Assembly: GCF_900215435.1 (NCBI RefSeq)
Contig: NZ_OCMY01000001.1
Coordinates: forward strand, 1,240,001-1,304,000
Direction: 5' to 3'
Length of the DNA: 64,000 nt
Source of the DNA: Candidatus Pantoea floridensis
Lineage (GTDB): Bacteria; Pseudomonadota; Gammaproteobacteria; Enterobacterales; Enterobacteriaceae
Part shown: positions 17,878-27,583 of the stretch, piece after piece
Layout: each line of letters opens with the position of its first letter
Position numbering within the stretch: position 1 is the first letter of the stretch
Position numbers and translations under genes: made by a program
Notes under the pieces: model-generated
Seen by the model: only the letters and a program-made list of their open reading frames with translations
Databases searched by the model: none
What the model was told of the DNA's origin: nothing

Positions 17878-19275
17878 TCAGATTGCATCTTCCGGCAGAT
17901 TGAGATCGCGTCCGCGCGTTTCCGGCGCCACGAAGGTGGTGAGAAAACCAATGCTGGCCATCGCGGAGAAATAAACCGCAATCGGCCACCAGTGTCCGGT
18001 AAACGATAGCAGCGCCGCCGCCACTAATGGCGCGGTGCCTCCTGAAAGGATAGACCCCAGCTCTTTCGCCACCGCCATCTTGGTATAGCGACGCTTCACG
18101 CCGAACATCTCTACACCCCACGCCGCCTGCACGCCGAAGATGCCCAGCGATGCCAGCGCCATGCCCACGACGATAACCGCAATGACAATTGCCGGATCGT
18201 GGCTATCCATCAGGCTAAATGCAGGCCAGGCGTAGAACATCAGCAGCAGGCAGAAGCAGCGGTAGGTGATGCGGCGGCCAAAGCGATCCGACAACCAACC
18301 GGCAAAAGGAATGATCAGGAAGCCCAGCAGCGAAGCGATAAATACCGCTGTAGTGGGAACTGATTTGTCGAGCATCAGCACCTTCGCGACGTAACCGACG
18401 ATAAAGCCCTGCGCCAGATAGGACGGGCCATTTTCGCCGATGCGTAAACCAACCATGACCCAGAATGCACGACTGCGCTGCCAGAAGCTGCGGGTATCGA
18501 CGTCCTCTTCCGCCTGCGCCAGTGTCGCGCTGCGCTCGGCCTGCAATTCAGCCTGTTGACGCTCAAATACCGGCGTTTCGCGCAGGTGACGGCGAATCCA
18601 CAGTGCCACCACCGCAATCACTACGCTGCTGAGGAAAGGAATACGCCAGCCCCACGCCAGCAAACTCTCTTTATCCATCTGAATGACCGCCAGCCATACC
18701 AGCGAGGCGATCAGCGTACCGCTGTTCGATCCAAGGGCAATCACTGACGAGACCAGGCCGCGACGCTCAACCGGCGCATATTCGCCGAGCATCACCGTGC
18801 CGCCCGACAGTTCCGCGCCAGCGCCTAATCCTTGGGTAAAGCGCAGCAGCACCAGACACGCCGGTGCCCAGACGCCAATGCTGGCATAGGAAGGAATCAA
18901 ACCAATTAGCGTGGTGGAGGCACCCATCAAAATGATGGTGGCGATCATCACCGTTTTACGGCCTTTACGATCGCCTATCCAGCCAAACAGCAGCGCCCCA
19001 ATCGGACGGGCAATAAAGCCCACCGACCAGGTAGCAAAACTGGAGAGTAACGCAATGGCCGGAGTGGCTTCGGGGAAGAAAACATCGCCAAAAATAATTC
19101 CGGCGGCCAGGCCATAAAGGGCAAAATCCGCATATTCCATCGCGGTGCCAAGCCAGCAGGAGAACGTGGCGCGCCAGAAATCTTTGCGGCCAGCATCTGT
19201 TTCAAGCCGCGCGTCGGCAGCTGAAGAGGAGGAGTTGAGTGAGCTTTGTTGCGAAACGGAGTGATGTACCGTCAT
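17878..19275 (-). CDS. MHS-family metabolite:proton symporter
   Basis: A 465-residue major-facilitator protein of the metabolite:H+ symporter branch (KgtP/ShiA/ProP-like). There are about 12 membrane helices. The loop 2-3 signature GWIGDRKGRKT is present, as is a hydrophilic central loop (ERQQAELQAERSATLAQAEE). The start at 19275 (MTVHHSVS) has GGGA eight bases upstream; ATGs further upstream lack a site. It is the first gene of an operon with LacI and a nucleoside hydrolase, so nucleoside or pentose uptake is the likely role, although most characterised MHS carriers take organic acids. Confidence 0.82.
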   Translation of the reverse strand: MTVHHSVSQQSSLNSSSSAADARLETDAGRKDFWRATFSCWLGTAMEYADFALYGLAAGIIFGDVFFPEATPAIALLSSFATWSVGFIARPIGALLFGWIGDRKGRKTVMIATIILMGASTTLIGLIPSYASIGVWAPACLVLLRFTQGLGAGAELSGGTVMLGEYAPVERRGLVSSVIALGSNSGTLIASLVWLAVIQMDKESLLAWGWRIPFLSSVVIAVVALWIRRHLRETPVFERQQAELQAERSATLAQAEEDVDTRSFWQRSRAFWVMVGLRIGENGPSYLAQGFIVGYVAKVLMLDKSVPTTAVFIASLLGFLIIPFAGWLSDRFGRRITYRCFCLLLMFYAWPAFSLMDSHDPAIVIAVIVVGMALASLGIFGVQAAWGVEMFGVKRRYTKMAVAKELGSILSGGTAPLVAAALLSFTGHWWPIAVYFSAMASIGFLTTFVAPETRGRDLNLPEDAI

Positions 19276-19396
19276 AACCATTTCCCTGATAGAGGTAAAA
19301 ATAGCAAACGCCCTTCCGTGGGTCAGTTCCCTTGCAACAAGCGGAACTCCCCGGTGACGACGTTCAGTAGGCAAACCTGGATGAAAAATCAGTAAA

Positions 19397-19418
19397 GAAT
19401 TCCCTGGTGTTGGAATTC
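19397..19418. promoter_or_regulatory. Inverted repeat in the MHS operon leader
   Basis: GAATTCC (19397-19403) and GGAATTC (19412-19418) form a 7-base inverted repeat separated by 8 bases, about 120 bases upstream of the transporter start. It could be a regulator site or a leader hairpin. Confidence 0.4.
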
Positions 19419-19540
19419 GCTTCTTCGCCTTTACCCGCCGATGTAATTTTCATCGATCGCATTAGTGAGGCAAATGTAACTGGGTCATCTCAAGGCCAAC
19501 TTCGTCTCTGGCACCGTGAGTTATCACTGTGAATACAGTC

Positions 19541-19558
19541 TATCTACGCGCGTAGATA
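19541..19558. promoter_or_regulatory. Perfect 18-base palindrome, candidate LacI-family operator
   Basis: TATCTACGCGCGTAGATA equals its own reverse complement and has a central CG, as LacI/GalR operators usually do. It lies 266 bases upstream of the MHS transporter start, in the 584-base gap (19276-19859) shared with the divergent phosphatase gene. The rest of the gap is AT-rich promoter DNA with no gene. Confidence 0.6.
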
Positions 19559-19859
19559 AATCAAGCGATAATCGTGATATTTATTAATTAATCTTCACTA
19601 TAACTCTGGGGCACGAGATAAAAAAGGCGTTAATTCATGACATTACATCTAATGCCGGTAAGCAAAAAAACATCCAAAAACGCGTAATTGACGATAATTG
19701 CTTACCATTCAGTGCAGGCAAATGATTTTCCATCGCGCTGTTTTTCGCACAGTTCGGTGAAGGTTTAATGACAAGGGCGTATTACTCTTAAAACCCTTCG
19801 CTTACGCGCGATGCACCCTGCAACTGCATTACACTGAAGCCAGATTATTCGGGAGCCTT

Positions 19860-20414
19860 ATGACCATCATCCTTATGCGCCACGGAAAACCCGATCATCC
19901 GGTCACCGGACGTTTCACGGCACAAGCGCTGGCCGCGTGGAGTGAAGGCTACGATCAGGCTACGATTTGCGACTCTCCGCCGCCGCGTAGCGTGACCATT
20001 GCGCGCCAGGCAAGCGTGATCGTCACCAGCCCGCTGCCGCGTGCACGCTCCTCTTTAGCGCGTCTGGGCTTGCAGCCGCAGGCGGTGGACGCCGTGTTTA
20101 GCGAAGTCGCGATGCCTACCCTGCCGTTTGCGCGCCCGCACCTGCCGCTCAGCGTCTGGCTGGCGTTGTTACGTCTTCTCTGGCTATGCGGCTATTCAGG
20201 GCATGTCGAATCGGTGCAGCATGCGCGCGATCGGGCGCGACGTGCGGCGGATAAACTGGTGGCACTGTCGCAGCAAGGCACGGTGCTGCTGGTAGGACAC
20301 GGCATCATGAATAAGCTCATCGCGCGTGAGTTGCGTAAGCGCGGCTGGCAGGCAGAGAAACACGCCAGCAGCCGTCACTGGAGCAGTGCGATTTATCACC
20401 GCCCGTTTATTTAA
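19860..20414 (+). CDS. Histidine phosphatase family protein (SixA/GpmB-like)
   Basis: A 184-residue histidine-acid-type phosphatase. The catalytic RHG triad is at residues 7-9 (ILMRHGKP). A second arginine lies in TSPLPRARSS and a second histidine in LLVGHGIMN. There is no signal peptide, so it is cytoplasmic. GGGAG precedes the ATG. It overlaps the convergent propeller gene by 8 bases. The substrate is unknown. Confidence 0.82.
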   Translation: MTIILMRHGKPDHPVTGRFTAQALAAWSEGYDQATICDSPPPRSVTIARQASVIVTSPLPRARSSLARLGLQPQAVDAVFSEVAMPTLPFARPHLPLSVWLALLRLLWLCGYSGHVESVQHARDRARRAADKLVALSQQGTVLLVGHGIMNKLIARELRKRGWQAEKHASSRHWSSAIYHRPFI

Positions 20415-21357
20415 GCCTGAAATAGCTCAGCACTTCACAGCCGGTGCCAGCCTGCGGCGTGGCAATCACCTTCATTTGCAGCAAATCAATCAGGCTGAGT
20501 GAACCATCACCTTCGTTGGCAATCAGCAGGCTGTGGTTATCTTCACTGAAGCAACCATCCATCGGCTTATTGCCTACATGAATATCACCAAGTGGATTAA
20601 GCAGATCGTCGAACAGCGTCACCATCGGCTCCTGATCACCTATCGCCACCAGCCGCTCGCCGTTAGCGCTAAAGCGCACCACCTGACAAGGCTGCTGATG
20701 GCCTGGCAACGTCAGACGCTGACGGATGCGGTGGCTTTGCCGATCCACCACATACAGCAGCGGAGCATCGGCCGCACTGGCGACCAGGTAGGGATGTTTG
20801 GGTGAGGCGGCGATGCCTGAAATGGGGCCGGGCATCAGGATATTATCGATAATGCGTCCTTCCGCCTCACACAGATCGACCACGGTAATGCTGGCATCCT
20901 CTTCGTTCTCAGTAAATAACTTGCGTCCACTGGGTGATAGCGTGAGCCGATGCGCATTATGCGACGGCAGCTGAATAGTTTTTTCCAGCCGATCGCTAAC
21001 GGGATCAATCACCGCGACCACCGCACTGGTTTCACAACAGAGATAGACTTTGCCGTCACGTGCTAGCTGGCCGCTATGCGGCCCTTTCAACGGTGATAAA
21101 TCGATAAAGCCGCTGATCTGACGTAAACGCAAATCGATAATCGCCACTTTATGGCCCGGATGCGGATTGTCGCCATGAATACCATCGCCATAGATGGGTA
21201 CGTAAGCCTTCTCCAACTGTGGCAACAGCAACAGCTCATGCGGGCGTGGGGGAAATGCGTTGAGCTCTTGCTCTACAGCGAAGGTGTCTGGATTGAGAAA
21301 CAGTACGCGATTGCCCTGCTTATCGACCGCCAGTAATCCACGGTTATGTTGCTGCAT
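20407..21357 (-). CDS. Cytosolic YncE-like beta-propeller protein
   Basis: A 316-residue protein built of repeated beta-propeller blades of the YVTN/YncE type, for example VAIIDLRLRQISGFIDL, VAVIDPVSDRLEKTIQL and LLYVVDRQSHRIRQRLTL. Unlike E. coli YncE it has no signal peptide. No catalytic motif is visible; such propellers often act as binding scaffolds or lactonase-like enzymes. The pairing with the convergent phosphatase may be chance. Confidence 0.65.
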   Translation of the reverse strand: MQQHNRGLLAVDKQGNRVLFLNPDTFAVEQELNAFPPRPHELLLLPQLEKAYVPIYGDGIHGDNPHPGHKVAIIDLRLRQISGFIDLSPLKGPHSGQLARDGKVYLCCETSAVVAVIDPVSDRLEKTIQLPSHNAHRLTLSPSGRKLFTENEEDASITVVDLCEAEGRIIDNILMPGPISGIAASPKHPYLVASAADAPLLYVVDRQSHRIRQRLTLPGHQQPCQVVRFSANGERLVAIGDQEPMVTLFDDLLNPLGDIHVGNKPMDGCFSEDNHSLLIANEGDGSLSLIDLLQMKVIATPQAGTGCEVLSYFRLK

Positions 21358-21774
21358 AGCGTCTCCTTTTGTTAATCACCTTCTTTAAGCGTAGCTAACC
21401 CACCATAGCGGTGGGATGTTCGCGGCGGGCCAGCGAAAAATGCAGCAGGATTAACCAGTGATCTGACGCCCATTTTTTAAAGCGGGTCGCAACGTTAGCG
21501 GCAGCATCATTATTTTATTAGGAATAATCTTAAGTGGATAAAATATAACTAACAGCCATCAACCCTTTTATTTACCCTTTATGTAAAGCTTAACGGATCC
21601 TTCATTTTCCGGTTTATCTGAAAGAAGCAAAAAGTGATAGCCTCATCGCACAGAATGTTTTATTAAGCATAGGAAAGTAGGTTCTTACACAGCACAAAGA
21701 AAGGGATAACGAAGAGCGCTCAGCGCCAGTAACAGGGAAGCCTTGCCGCCATAATCACAATAATCAGGTGCATC
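21358..21774. other. AT-rich intergenic region without a gene
   Basis: These 417 bases separate the divergent propeller and glycosyltransferase genes. They contain AT-rich promoter-like DNA and a short GAGCGCTC palindrome near 21714. I see no coding sequence, RNA gene or repeat. Confidence 0.6.
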
Positions 21775-22788
21775 ATGACTAAAAAACGCCTCCAGCCAGC
21801 GTTAACGCTCTGGCACAACTGGAAAAGGCTTGCCTTTACCAGCCAGACTTTTCTGCAGAAAAAACAGCATAATGCGCTCTGTGCGCCGGAATACGATCCC
21901 AGCGAAGAGGAGAATATCGTGTTACTTTCTGGTGACAAAGATTTGCCAGAAATTCCGAAAAAAGTTTGGCTGTATTGGGATAATGAATATTTACCAAAAT
22001 CCATGGCATTAAATATAAAAAAAATTCGTCAGGATAATCCCGATCATGAGATCCATTTATTAAACCGTCTAACGGTAAAAGAAGTATTGCCCGACTTTAT
22101 ATTTACCTCTTCTCAATTAACGGCGCAGCAAAAGAGTGAAGTGATTCGCCTGGAATTGCTGTTGCGTTATGGCGGCATAGCCATAGATTGCAGCACGTTA
22201 TTATTTGAAGATCTTTCCTGGGTGCATCGCGCGCATCAGGAACGTCGCATGGATGTGATTGGTTATTATCGCGAAATCTCTACCGTAAATTTTCTTGCGC
22301 CGGTGATTGAGAGCTGGTTCCTGGCCGCTGCGCCCAATAATCCTTTTATCCGCGAATGGCAGAAACACTACGCGCCCGTCAAACATCTTGGTGAGCAGAA
22401 TTATTTCAGTGAATTAAGTAAGCGCGATGATTATGCATTGCTGACGCAAAAAATAGCCGAGCCGCAGCAGCAACTGGGGTCGTTAGCACAGCAGGTCGCG
22501 ATGCGAGAATATCGCCGGGTCAATCTCTATCTGCGTAAATGCGAGGCCAATGCCTATTACTATCAGCGCCTGAGCGGCTGGAAAAGCGAGGCGTTTACCC
22601 ACGCGGTGCTGTTCCACCAACGTCCACAAACGCCACCGCCGATCATCAAACTGAGCGGTAATGAACAGCTGCATCTCGACTTTAATCTGCGTCTGGGTCA
22701 CTACAATCGCAGCAGCTTATTGGGTCAGATGATGCAGCCGCACTCGCCTGTTGCGCTGGCGTCACCCATCAACAAAGCGCGCGCGTAG
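21775..22788 (+). CDS. Glycosyltransferase, capsular polysaccharide synthesis (Gly_transf_sug) type
   Basis: A 337-residue soluble glycosyltransferase. The motif IPKKVWLYWDNEYLPKSM and the nucleotide-sugar site KSEVIRLELLLRYGGIAID with a degenerate DxD (DCS) are typical of the Caps_synth / mannosyltransferase OCH1-like family. The 5' third is AT-rich with many AAA/TTA codons, unlike its neighbours, which suggests transfer. It stands alone, with no wzx/wzy or other sugar genes. It overlaps the convergent LysR gene by 27 bases. The acceptor is unknown. Confidence 0.75.
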   Translation: MTKKRLQPALTLWHNWKRLAFTSQTFLQKKQHNALCAPEYDPSEEENIVLLSGDKDLPEIPKKVWLYWDNEYLPKSMALNIKKIRQDNPDHEIHLLNRLTVKEVLPDFIFTSSQLTAQQKSEVIRLELLLRYGGIAIDCSTLLFEDLSWVHRAHQERRMDVIGYYREISTVNFLAPVIESWFLAAAPNNPFIREWQKHYAPVKHLGEQNYFSELSKRDDYALLTQKIAEPQQQLGSLAQQVAMREYRRVNLYLRKCEANAYYYQRLSGWKSEAFTHAVLFHQRPQTPPPIIKLSGNEQLHLDFNLRLGHYNRSSLLGQMMQPHSPVALASPINKARA

Positions 22789-23685
22789 CCAGTGGATAAA
22801 GGTGGTGACCGCCCGCGGCACCTGTGCAGCATACGGGCGCACCACCCACAAACGATTGGCGAAGGCATCAATCGTTTGCCACTGCGGCAGAACCTGCTGC
22901 AGCGTGCCGCTGGCTAACGCCGCACTGGCGCTGAAATCGGGCAACATCGCGATCCCCAATCCCTGCAGCGCCGCGTCGCGGATTGACTCGCTGTTGTTGG
23001 TGGCAAAGTTCCCCTGAATTTTTACCTGCACCGTTTCGCTATCACCGCCTGCGGGACGGAAGCGCCACTGCGGCGACTCCAGCCCGCGCGGATAATACAG
23101 GCAGTTATGCTGCTGTAACGCCTGCGGCGAGTCGGGCATGCCGTGCTGTGCCAGATAGGTGGGCGACGCGACCAGCAGCGCCTGGGTTTCACACAGCGGT
23201 AGCGCGACATGGGTTTCCGGCAGGTTATCGCTGTGACGGATAGCCAAATCAAAGCCTTCGCTGCCCAGCGACACCAAACGATCGGTAACGTCCAGCTGCA
23301 AACGTACCTGCGGATAATCGCGCAAGAAATCGCCAATAATCGGCACTAGCTGCTGACGCGCAAATGCCACCGGCGCGGTGACGCGCACCATGCCGCGCAC
23401 CGGACCGGCCTCATCACGCACGCTGAAAAAACTCTGCGCAATACGCGCAAACGGATCGCGCAGCTCGTCCACCAGCTTTTCCCCGGCAGAGGTGAGCCGC
23501 ACGCTGCGCGTGGTGCGCTGCACCAGCGCCACGCCCGCCATTTTTTCCAGCTCTTTAATCTTTTGGCTCATCGCCGCTTTGCTGACGTCTAATCGCTCAG
23601 CCGCGCGGGTAAAACTACCCAGCTCGGCCAGCACCGTAAGCCAATGCAAATGTACCCAAAGGTGATCGGTTTTAATTTCTTTCAT
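22762..23685 (-). CDS. LysR-family transcriptional regulator
   Basis: A 307-residue LysR regulator. The N-terminal winged helix-turn-helix (SFTRAAERLDVSKAAMSQKIKEL) is of the CrgA/AaeR-like type, followed by an effector domain. It is divergent from the tautomerase gene 120 bases away, which is the usual arrangement of a LysR regulator and its target. The AATAAATAATCATTTTAA stretch between them is AT-rich enough to hold both promoters. Confidence 0.85.
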   Translation of the reverse strand: MKEIKTDHLWVHLHWLTVLAELGSFTRAAERLDVSKAAMSQKIKELEKMAGVALVQRTTRSVRLTSAGEKLVDELRDPFARIAQSFFSVRDEAGPVRGMVRVTAPVAFARQQLVPIIGDFLRDYPQVRLQLDVTDRLVSLGSEGFDLAIRHSDNLPETHVALPLCETQALLVASPTYLAQHGMPDSPQALQQHNCLYYPRGLESPQWRFRPAGGDSETVQVKIQGNFATNNSESIRDAALQGLGIAMLPDFSASAALASGTLQQVLPQWQTIDAFANRLWVVRPYAAQVPRAVTTFIHWLRARFVDG

Positions 23686-23805
23686 ATAGATTGTTCAAAA
23701 TAATAAATAATCATTTTAACCAGCGCGCTTTTTCTTTCCTGCAGCAAGCGGCAGCATAGCGCCACATCCTACTCTTTTCATCTACGCAAAAACGAGGGTT
23801 TATTG

Positions 23806-24195
23806 ATGCCATTACTGACATTTGATGTGATTCAGGGCCGTTCTGAAGCAGAGTTACACACCTTACTGGATGCCGCACATCGCGCGGTGTTAACTGCTTT
23901 TAAAGTGCCCACGCGCGATCGGTATCAGATTGTTCACGAAAACAAAAGCTACCAGATGGTCTTTCAGGACACTGGCTTAGGGTTTGAGCGCAGCGATAAT
24001 CTGGTCATGGTGCGCGTCTATACCAGCCCAAGAAGTGAAGAACAGAAGTGTCTGTTCATGGCAGAGTTAGCGCGCGAGCTACTGGAAAATTGTGGCGTCA
24101 GGGGCACTGATTTGATGATTAGTTTTATCACCAACAGTAAAGGTGACTGGAGCTTTGCCGACGGTGAAGCGCAATATCTGACCGGAAAACTCTAA
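23806..24195 (+). CDS. Tautomerase family protein
   Basis: A 129-residue member of the 4-oxalocrotonate tautomerase superfamily. After removal of Met the N-terminal residue is Pro (MPLLTFDVIQG), the catalytic base of the family; the start must therefore be 23806, and GAGGG lies upstream. The size and the VPTRDRYQIV segment resemble the malonate-semialdehyde-decarboxylase/MSAD-like group. It is divergent from a LysR regulator. The substrate is unknown. Confidence 0.82.
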   Translation: MPLLTFDVIQGRSEAELHTLLDAAHRAVLTAFKVPTRDRYQIVHENKSYQMVFQDTGLGFERSDNLVMVRVYTSPRSEEQKCLFMAELARELLENCGVRGTDLMISFITNSKGDWSFADGEAQYLTGKL

Positions 24196-24410
24196 TCCCT
24201 CGCCTCTGCCCTCGCTGGCAGCAGCCGTTGCGTTGCTGCCAAGCCAAACCACAGCCTGCTTAAACTCGCCTTAAACGAATCGGAATGCATCGCACAAATC
24301 TGGTTGGATGTGTTGCAGCAATATGACACCCAATATAGATTGACGCAAAAACCCCCAAAGAGGGTCGTTGGCGCAGGGAATGCGTATTCATTCAAGATGA
24401 GGATCTGACG

Positions 24411-26702
24411 TTGTCCGAACTGTTTTCGGTTGTACTCTTTTTGGCTGCGATTGCAGTCTACTCCTATAAAGCTGGGCGAAATAAATTCTGGTTTAGTGTG
24501 ATTTTGCTGCTGCTCACCCTGTTCATCGTGCTGAACGTCACGCTGATCGCCAGCAACTATTTTACCGGTGACGGCATTAATGACGCCGTCCTGTACACCC
24601 TGACCAACAGCCTGACTGGCGCAGGCGTGAGCAAATATGTGGTGCCAGCCATTGGCTTAATCATTGGCCTGTTTTCCCTGTTTTGCCTGCTTTCGTGGCT
24701 ATTACGTCGACGTAAGACACAGCATCACCTCGGGTGGAGTTTGCTGGCGATTGCCTGTGCCGCCGGTTCCGTGCAAACCACGCCTGCGTTTCGCCAGGTG
24801 AAAGAGCTGATCTCCTCACATACGCGCGCCGCTGACTCCGATTTCGAAAGCTATTACAAAACGCCAAATAAGGTCATTGCCGAACCGAAGCTCAATCTGG
24901 TTTACATCTACGGCGAAAGTCTCGAACGGACCTATTTTGATCAGCACGCCTTTCCCGGCCTGGCGCCGGAACTGAGCCGCGAAAAAGATAACAGCATCGA
25001 TTTCAGCCAAACCGAGCAGCTGCCCGGCACCGATTACACGATTGCAGGTATGATCGCTTCTCAGTGCGGCATTCCGCTGTTTGCCCCTTTCGATGGCAAT
25101 GCCTCGGCATCACTCTCCAGTTTCTATCCTCAGAACATCTGTCTTGGCGACATACTGAAAAATTCTGGCTATGAAAACTGGTTTATTCAGGGTGCGGATT
25201 TACGCTTTGCCGGTAAAGACACCTTCCTGCTTTCACACGGTTTTGACGCGGCCAATATGTACGGCTCGCAGGAGCTGAAAAGCCGGGTAGCAGACCCTAA
25301 CTATCGCAATAACTGGGGCTACTACGACGATACGGTGATGGATGAGGTTTTTGAGAAATACGAGGAGCTGTCACGTACACAAAAGCGCTTCGCATTGTTC
25401 ACACTAACGGTAGATACACATCATCCTGATGGCTTTATCTCGCGTAGCTGCCAGCGAAAAAGTTACAGCTATGATGGCAAACCCAACCAGTCTTTCAGCG
25501 CTGTGGCCTGCTCGCAGGAGCATGTGGCGCGCCTGATTGCGCGCATCAAGGCTTCACCGTGGTTTAAGAACACCATCATTGTCGTGACCTCCGATCATCT
25601 GGCAATGAATAACACCGCGCATCAGTATTTGATTAAGCAACCGCGCCATGACCTGTTTATGGTGATTCGTGGGGATCAGCCACAGGCGCAGGTGCTCGAC
25701 AGCAAACGCAGCACGCTGGATAACGGTGCGACCGTGCTGGATATTCTTGGCGGCGATAATGCCATTGGCCTTGGCCGCAGCGGTCTCTCTTCTACCTCGC
25801 TGTCGACCCAGTTCGACGATATGGCAAAGCGCGTTATTGGCTGGAAGGCGGATATTATTCAGTTGTGGAATTTCCCCAGCAAAATGGACGCTATCACCAT
25901 CGATCAGCAGAAAAACACCTTCAGCTTCTCCGGCGCGACCTTCAAGCTGCCAATTCTGTTCCGCGTTTCCGATAAGCATGTCGAGCCGCTGCCGGAAGGC
26001 GAATATTCGGAACCCCTGCGCTATCAGCTGGCCAAATTCGCTGCCGCTGACAAGTTCGTTTGGGTGGATCGCTGCTTTAAAATGGCTCGCCTGTGGCAGC
26101 CAGATTTGGCGCTTTCAAACGATTTATGCCTATCGATGGGGCAAATGGGTGCCAAACCTCGTGTTACCCGCATCGATAAACCCCTCTGGAAAGGTAAGGC
26201 GACGTTTCCAAAAGCCGAGGTCAGCGCAGAGACGTTCCAGCTTAATGAACAGCAGATACGCATCGAAGACAATGCGATTCGTTACAATGCGGATAGCTTC
26301 CTGCTGACGGTGCCTGGCGCGCCTAACAGCATTAAAAGCTTTAAGGGGATATCGCGTCCTGAAAGCTGGGGACGCTGGTCAAACGCCAATCTGGCGCCTG
26401 AAGTGAACATTGAATATAACGATCCGCTGCCCGAACGCTTTGATCTGGTGATCACCGCTCGCGCTTATGGCCCGAATGCACACCGCGCCATTCCAGTACG
26501 CGTGGGCGATGAGGAACAGCAGCTGAATTTGGGTGAAGACTTCACCACCACCACGCTGCATTTCACCAACCCAACCGGCAGCCGCAATCTGGTTATTGTC
26601 CCGCCGGAACCGCAGGAGTCGAATGTGGGCAATATCATTGGCCAGGATCCGCGCCGATTAGGTATCGGTATGGTGGATATAAAAATCATCCCTCAGCCGT
26701 AA
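24411..26702 (+). CDS. opgB: Phosphoglycerol transferase I (OpgB/MdoB)
   Basis: A 763-residue protein, the same length as E. coli OpgB. Four N-terminal membrane helices (residues 1-130) precede a sulfatase/alkaline-phosphatase-type periplasmic domain with [12 protein letters not shown] (nucleophile region), [12 protein letters not shown] and [10 protein letters not shown]. It transfers phosphoglycerol from phosphatidylglycerol to osmoregulated periplasmic glucans. Translation starts at TTG (24411) after GAGG; no ATG is suitably placed. It is monocistronic here. Confidence 0.94.
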   Translation: MSELFSVVLFLAAIAVYSYKAGRNKFWFSVILLLLTLFIVLNVTLIASNYFTGDGINDAVLYTLTNSLTGAGVSKYVVPAIGLIIGLFSLFCLLSWLLRRRKTQHHLGWSLLAIACAAGSVQTTPAFRQVKELISSHTRAADSDFESYYKTPNKVIAEPKLNLVYIYGESLERTYFDQHAFPGLAPELSREKDNSIDFSQTEQLPGTDYTIAGMIASQCGIPLFAPFDGNASASLSSFYPQNICLGDILKNSGYENWFIQGADLRFAGKDTFLLSHGFDAANMYGSQELKSRVADPNYRNNWGYYDDTVMDEVFEKYEELSRTQKRFALFTLTVDTHHPDGFISRSCQRKSYSYDGKPNQSFSAVACSQEHVARLIARIKASPWFKNTIIVVTSDHLAMNNTAHQYLIKQPRHDLFMVIRGDQPQAQVLDSKRSTLDNGATVLDILGGDNAIGLGRSGLSSTSLSTQFDDMAKRVIGWKADIIQLWNFPSKMDAITIDQQKNTFSFSGATFKLPILFRVSDKHVEPLPEGEYSEPLRYQLAKFAAADKFVWVDRCFKMARLWQPDLALSNDLCLSMGQMGAKPRVTRIDKPLWKGKATFPKAEVSAETFQLNEQQIRIEDNAIRYNADSFLLTVPGAPNSIKSFKGISRPESWGRWSNANLAPEVNIEYNDPLPERFDLVITARAYGPNAHRAIPVRVGDEEQQLNLGEDFTTTTLHFTNPTGSRNLVIVPPEPQESNVGNIIGQDPRRLGIGMVDIKIIPQP

Positions 26703-26706
26703 AGCT

Positions 26707-26737
26707 AAGCGGTAGCTACTCTGGGTAGCTACCGCTT
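26707..26737. terminator. Hairpin after opgB
   Basis: AAGCGGTAGCTAC (26707-26719) and GTAGCTACCGCTT (26725-26737) form a 13-base-pair stem with a 5-base loop. The U-run is weak on both strands, so it may act as a bidirectional or factor-assisted terminator. Confidence 0.6.
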
Positions 26738-26768
26738 TAGCTGGGACCCGGTGCGTATGAATGTGCCA

Positions 26769-27476
26769 TTAAGGGCGCAGCGCTCCCAGCCTCTCGCGCT
26801 GCGAGCCATCCGCATTAAAGTTCTCCGCCGCTAGCCAGCGCTCGAAGCCCTGCTTCACCTGCGGCCATTCGCTATCGATGATTGAGAACCAGCAGGTATC
26901 GCGGCTGCGGCCTTTATAGACGATCGCCTGTCGGAATGTTCCCTCAAACTGGAATCCCAGGCGCCGCGCCGCGTTGCGTGAGGGCTGATTGCAGCTATCG
27001 CATTTCCACTCATAGCGGCGATAGCCCAACTGATCAAAGGCATAGCGCATCAGCAAATAATGCGCTTCTGTTGCCATGCGGGTTTGCTTGAGTAACGGAG
27101 AAAAAGCCACGTGCCCAACTTCCACCGAGCCGTGGGAAGCATCAATGCGCATCAACGCCAGGGTTCCCACCGCACGATTGCTTTGGCAATCGATCACCGC
27201 GAAATGCATCGGATCGCGACCGTTTTCCAGCTTGCGCACATAGGCAACATAAGCGGCTTCATCTGCAAAGGGTTCGGCGAACATATAGGTCCAGTCGCGA
27301 CCATCACCCGCCTGCGCATAAGCGGCATACAATTCACCACCATGGCGTTGCGCATTCAGCGGCTCAAGGCGGCAATACTCCCCGGCGAAAGTTTCATAGC
27401 TCGGCCAGGCGCGGGGCTGCCAATCCGGCAAGGGTGCGCCGACAGGTTGTCCATAGGCATTGATGTAGTGCGACAT
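26769..27476 (-). CDS. GNAT acetyltransferase (RimJ/RimL-like)
   Basis: A 235-residue GNAT-fold acetyltransferase of the RimL-type (Acetyltransf_3) group. Visible elements are VGTLALMRID, VEVGHVAFSPLLKQTRMATEAH and RRYEWKCDSCNQPSRNAARRLGF. It probably acetylates a small amine or protein N-terminus. It is divergent from a MocR-type regulator 107 bases away, which likely controls it. Confidence 0.8.
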   Translation of the reverse strand: MSHYINAYGQPVGAPLPDWQPRAWPSYETFAGEYCRLEPLNAQRHGGELYAAYAQAGDGRDWTYMFAEPFADEAAYVAYVRKLENGRDPMHFAVIDCQSNRAVGTLALMRIDASHGSVEVGHVAFSPLLKQTRMATEAHYLLMRYAFDQLGYRRYEWKCDSCNQPSRNAARRLGFQFEGTFRQAIVYKGRSRDTCWFSIIDSEWPQVKQGFERWLAAENFNADGSQRERLGALRP

Positions 27477-27583
27477 TCCTCATTTCCTTTCTGTGTAAGG
27501 GCCTGAGAAGCAGAGTGCCACTTTGCTGGCGTGTTAAAAAGCGCCACAATGACGCAAATTGATGGATCCACGGAAACGCATAA

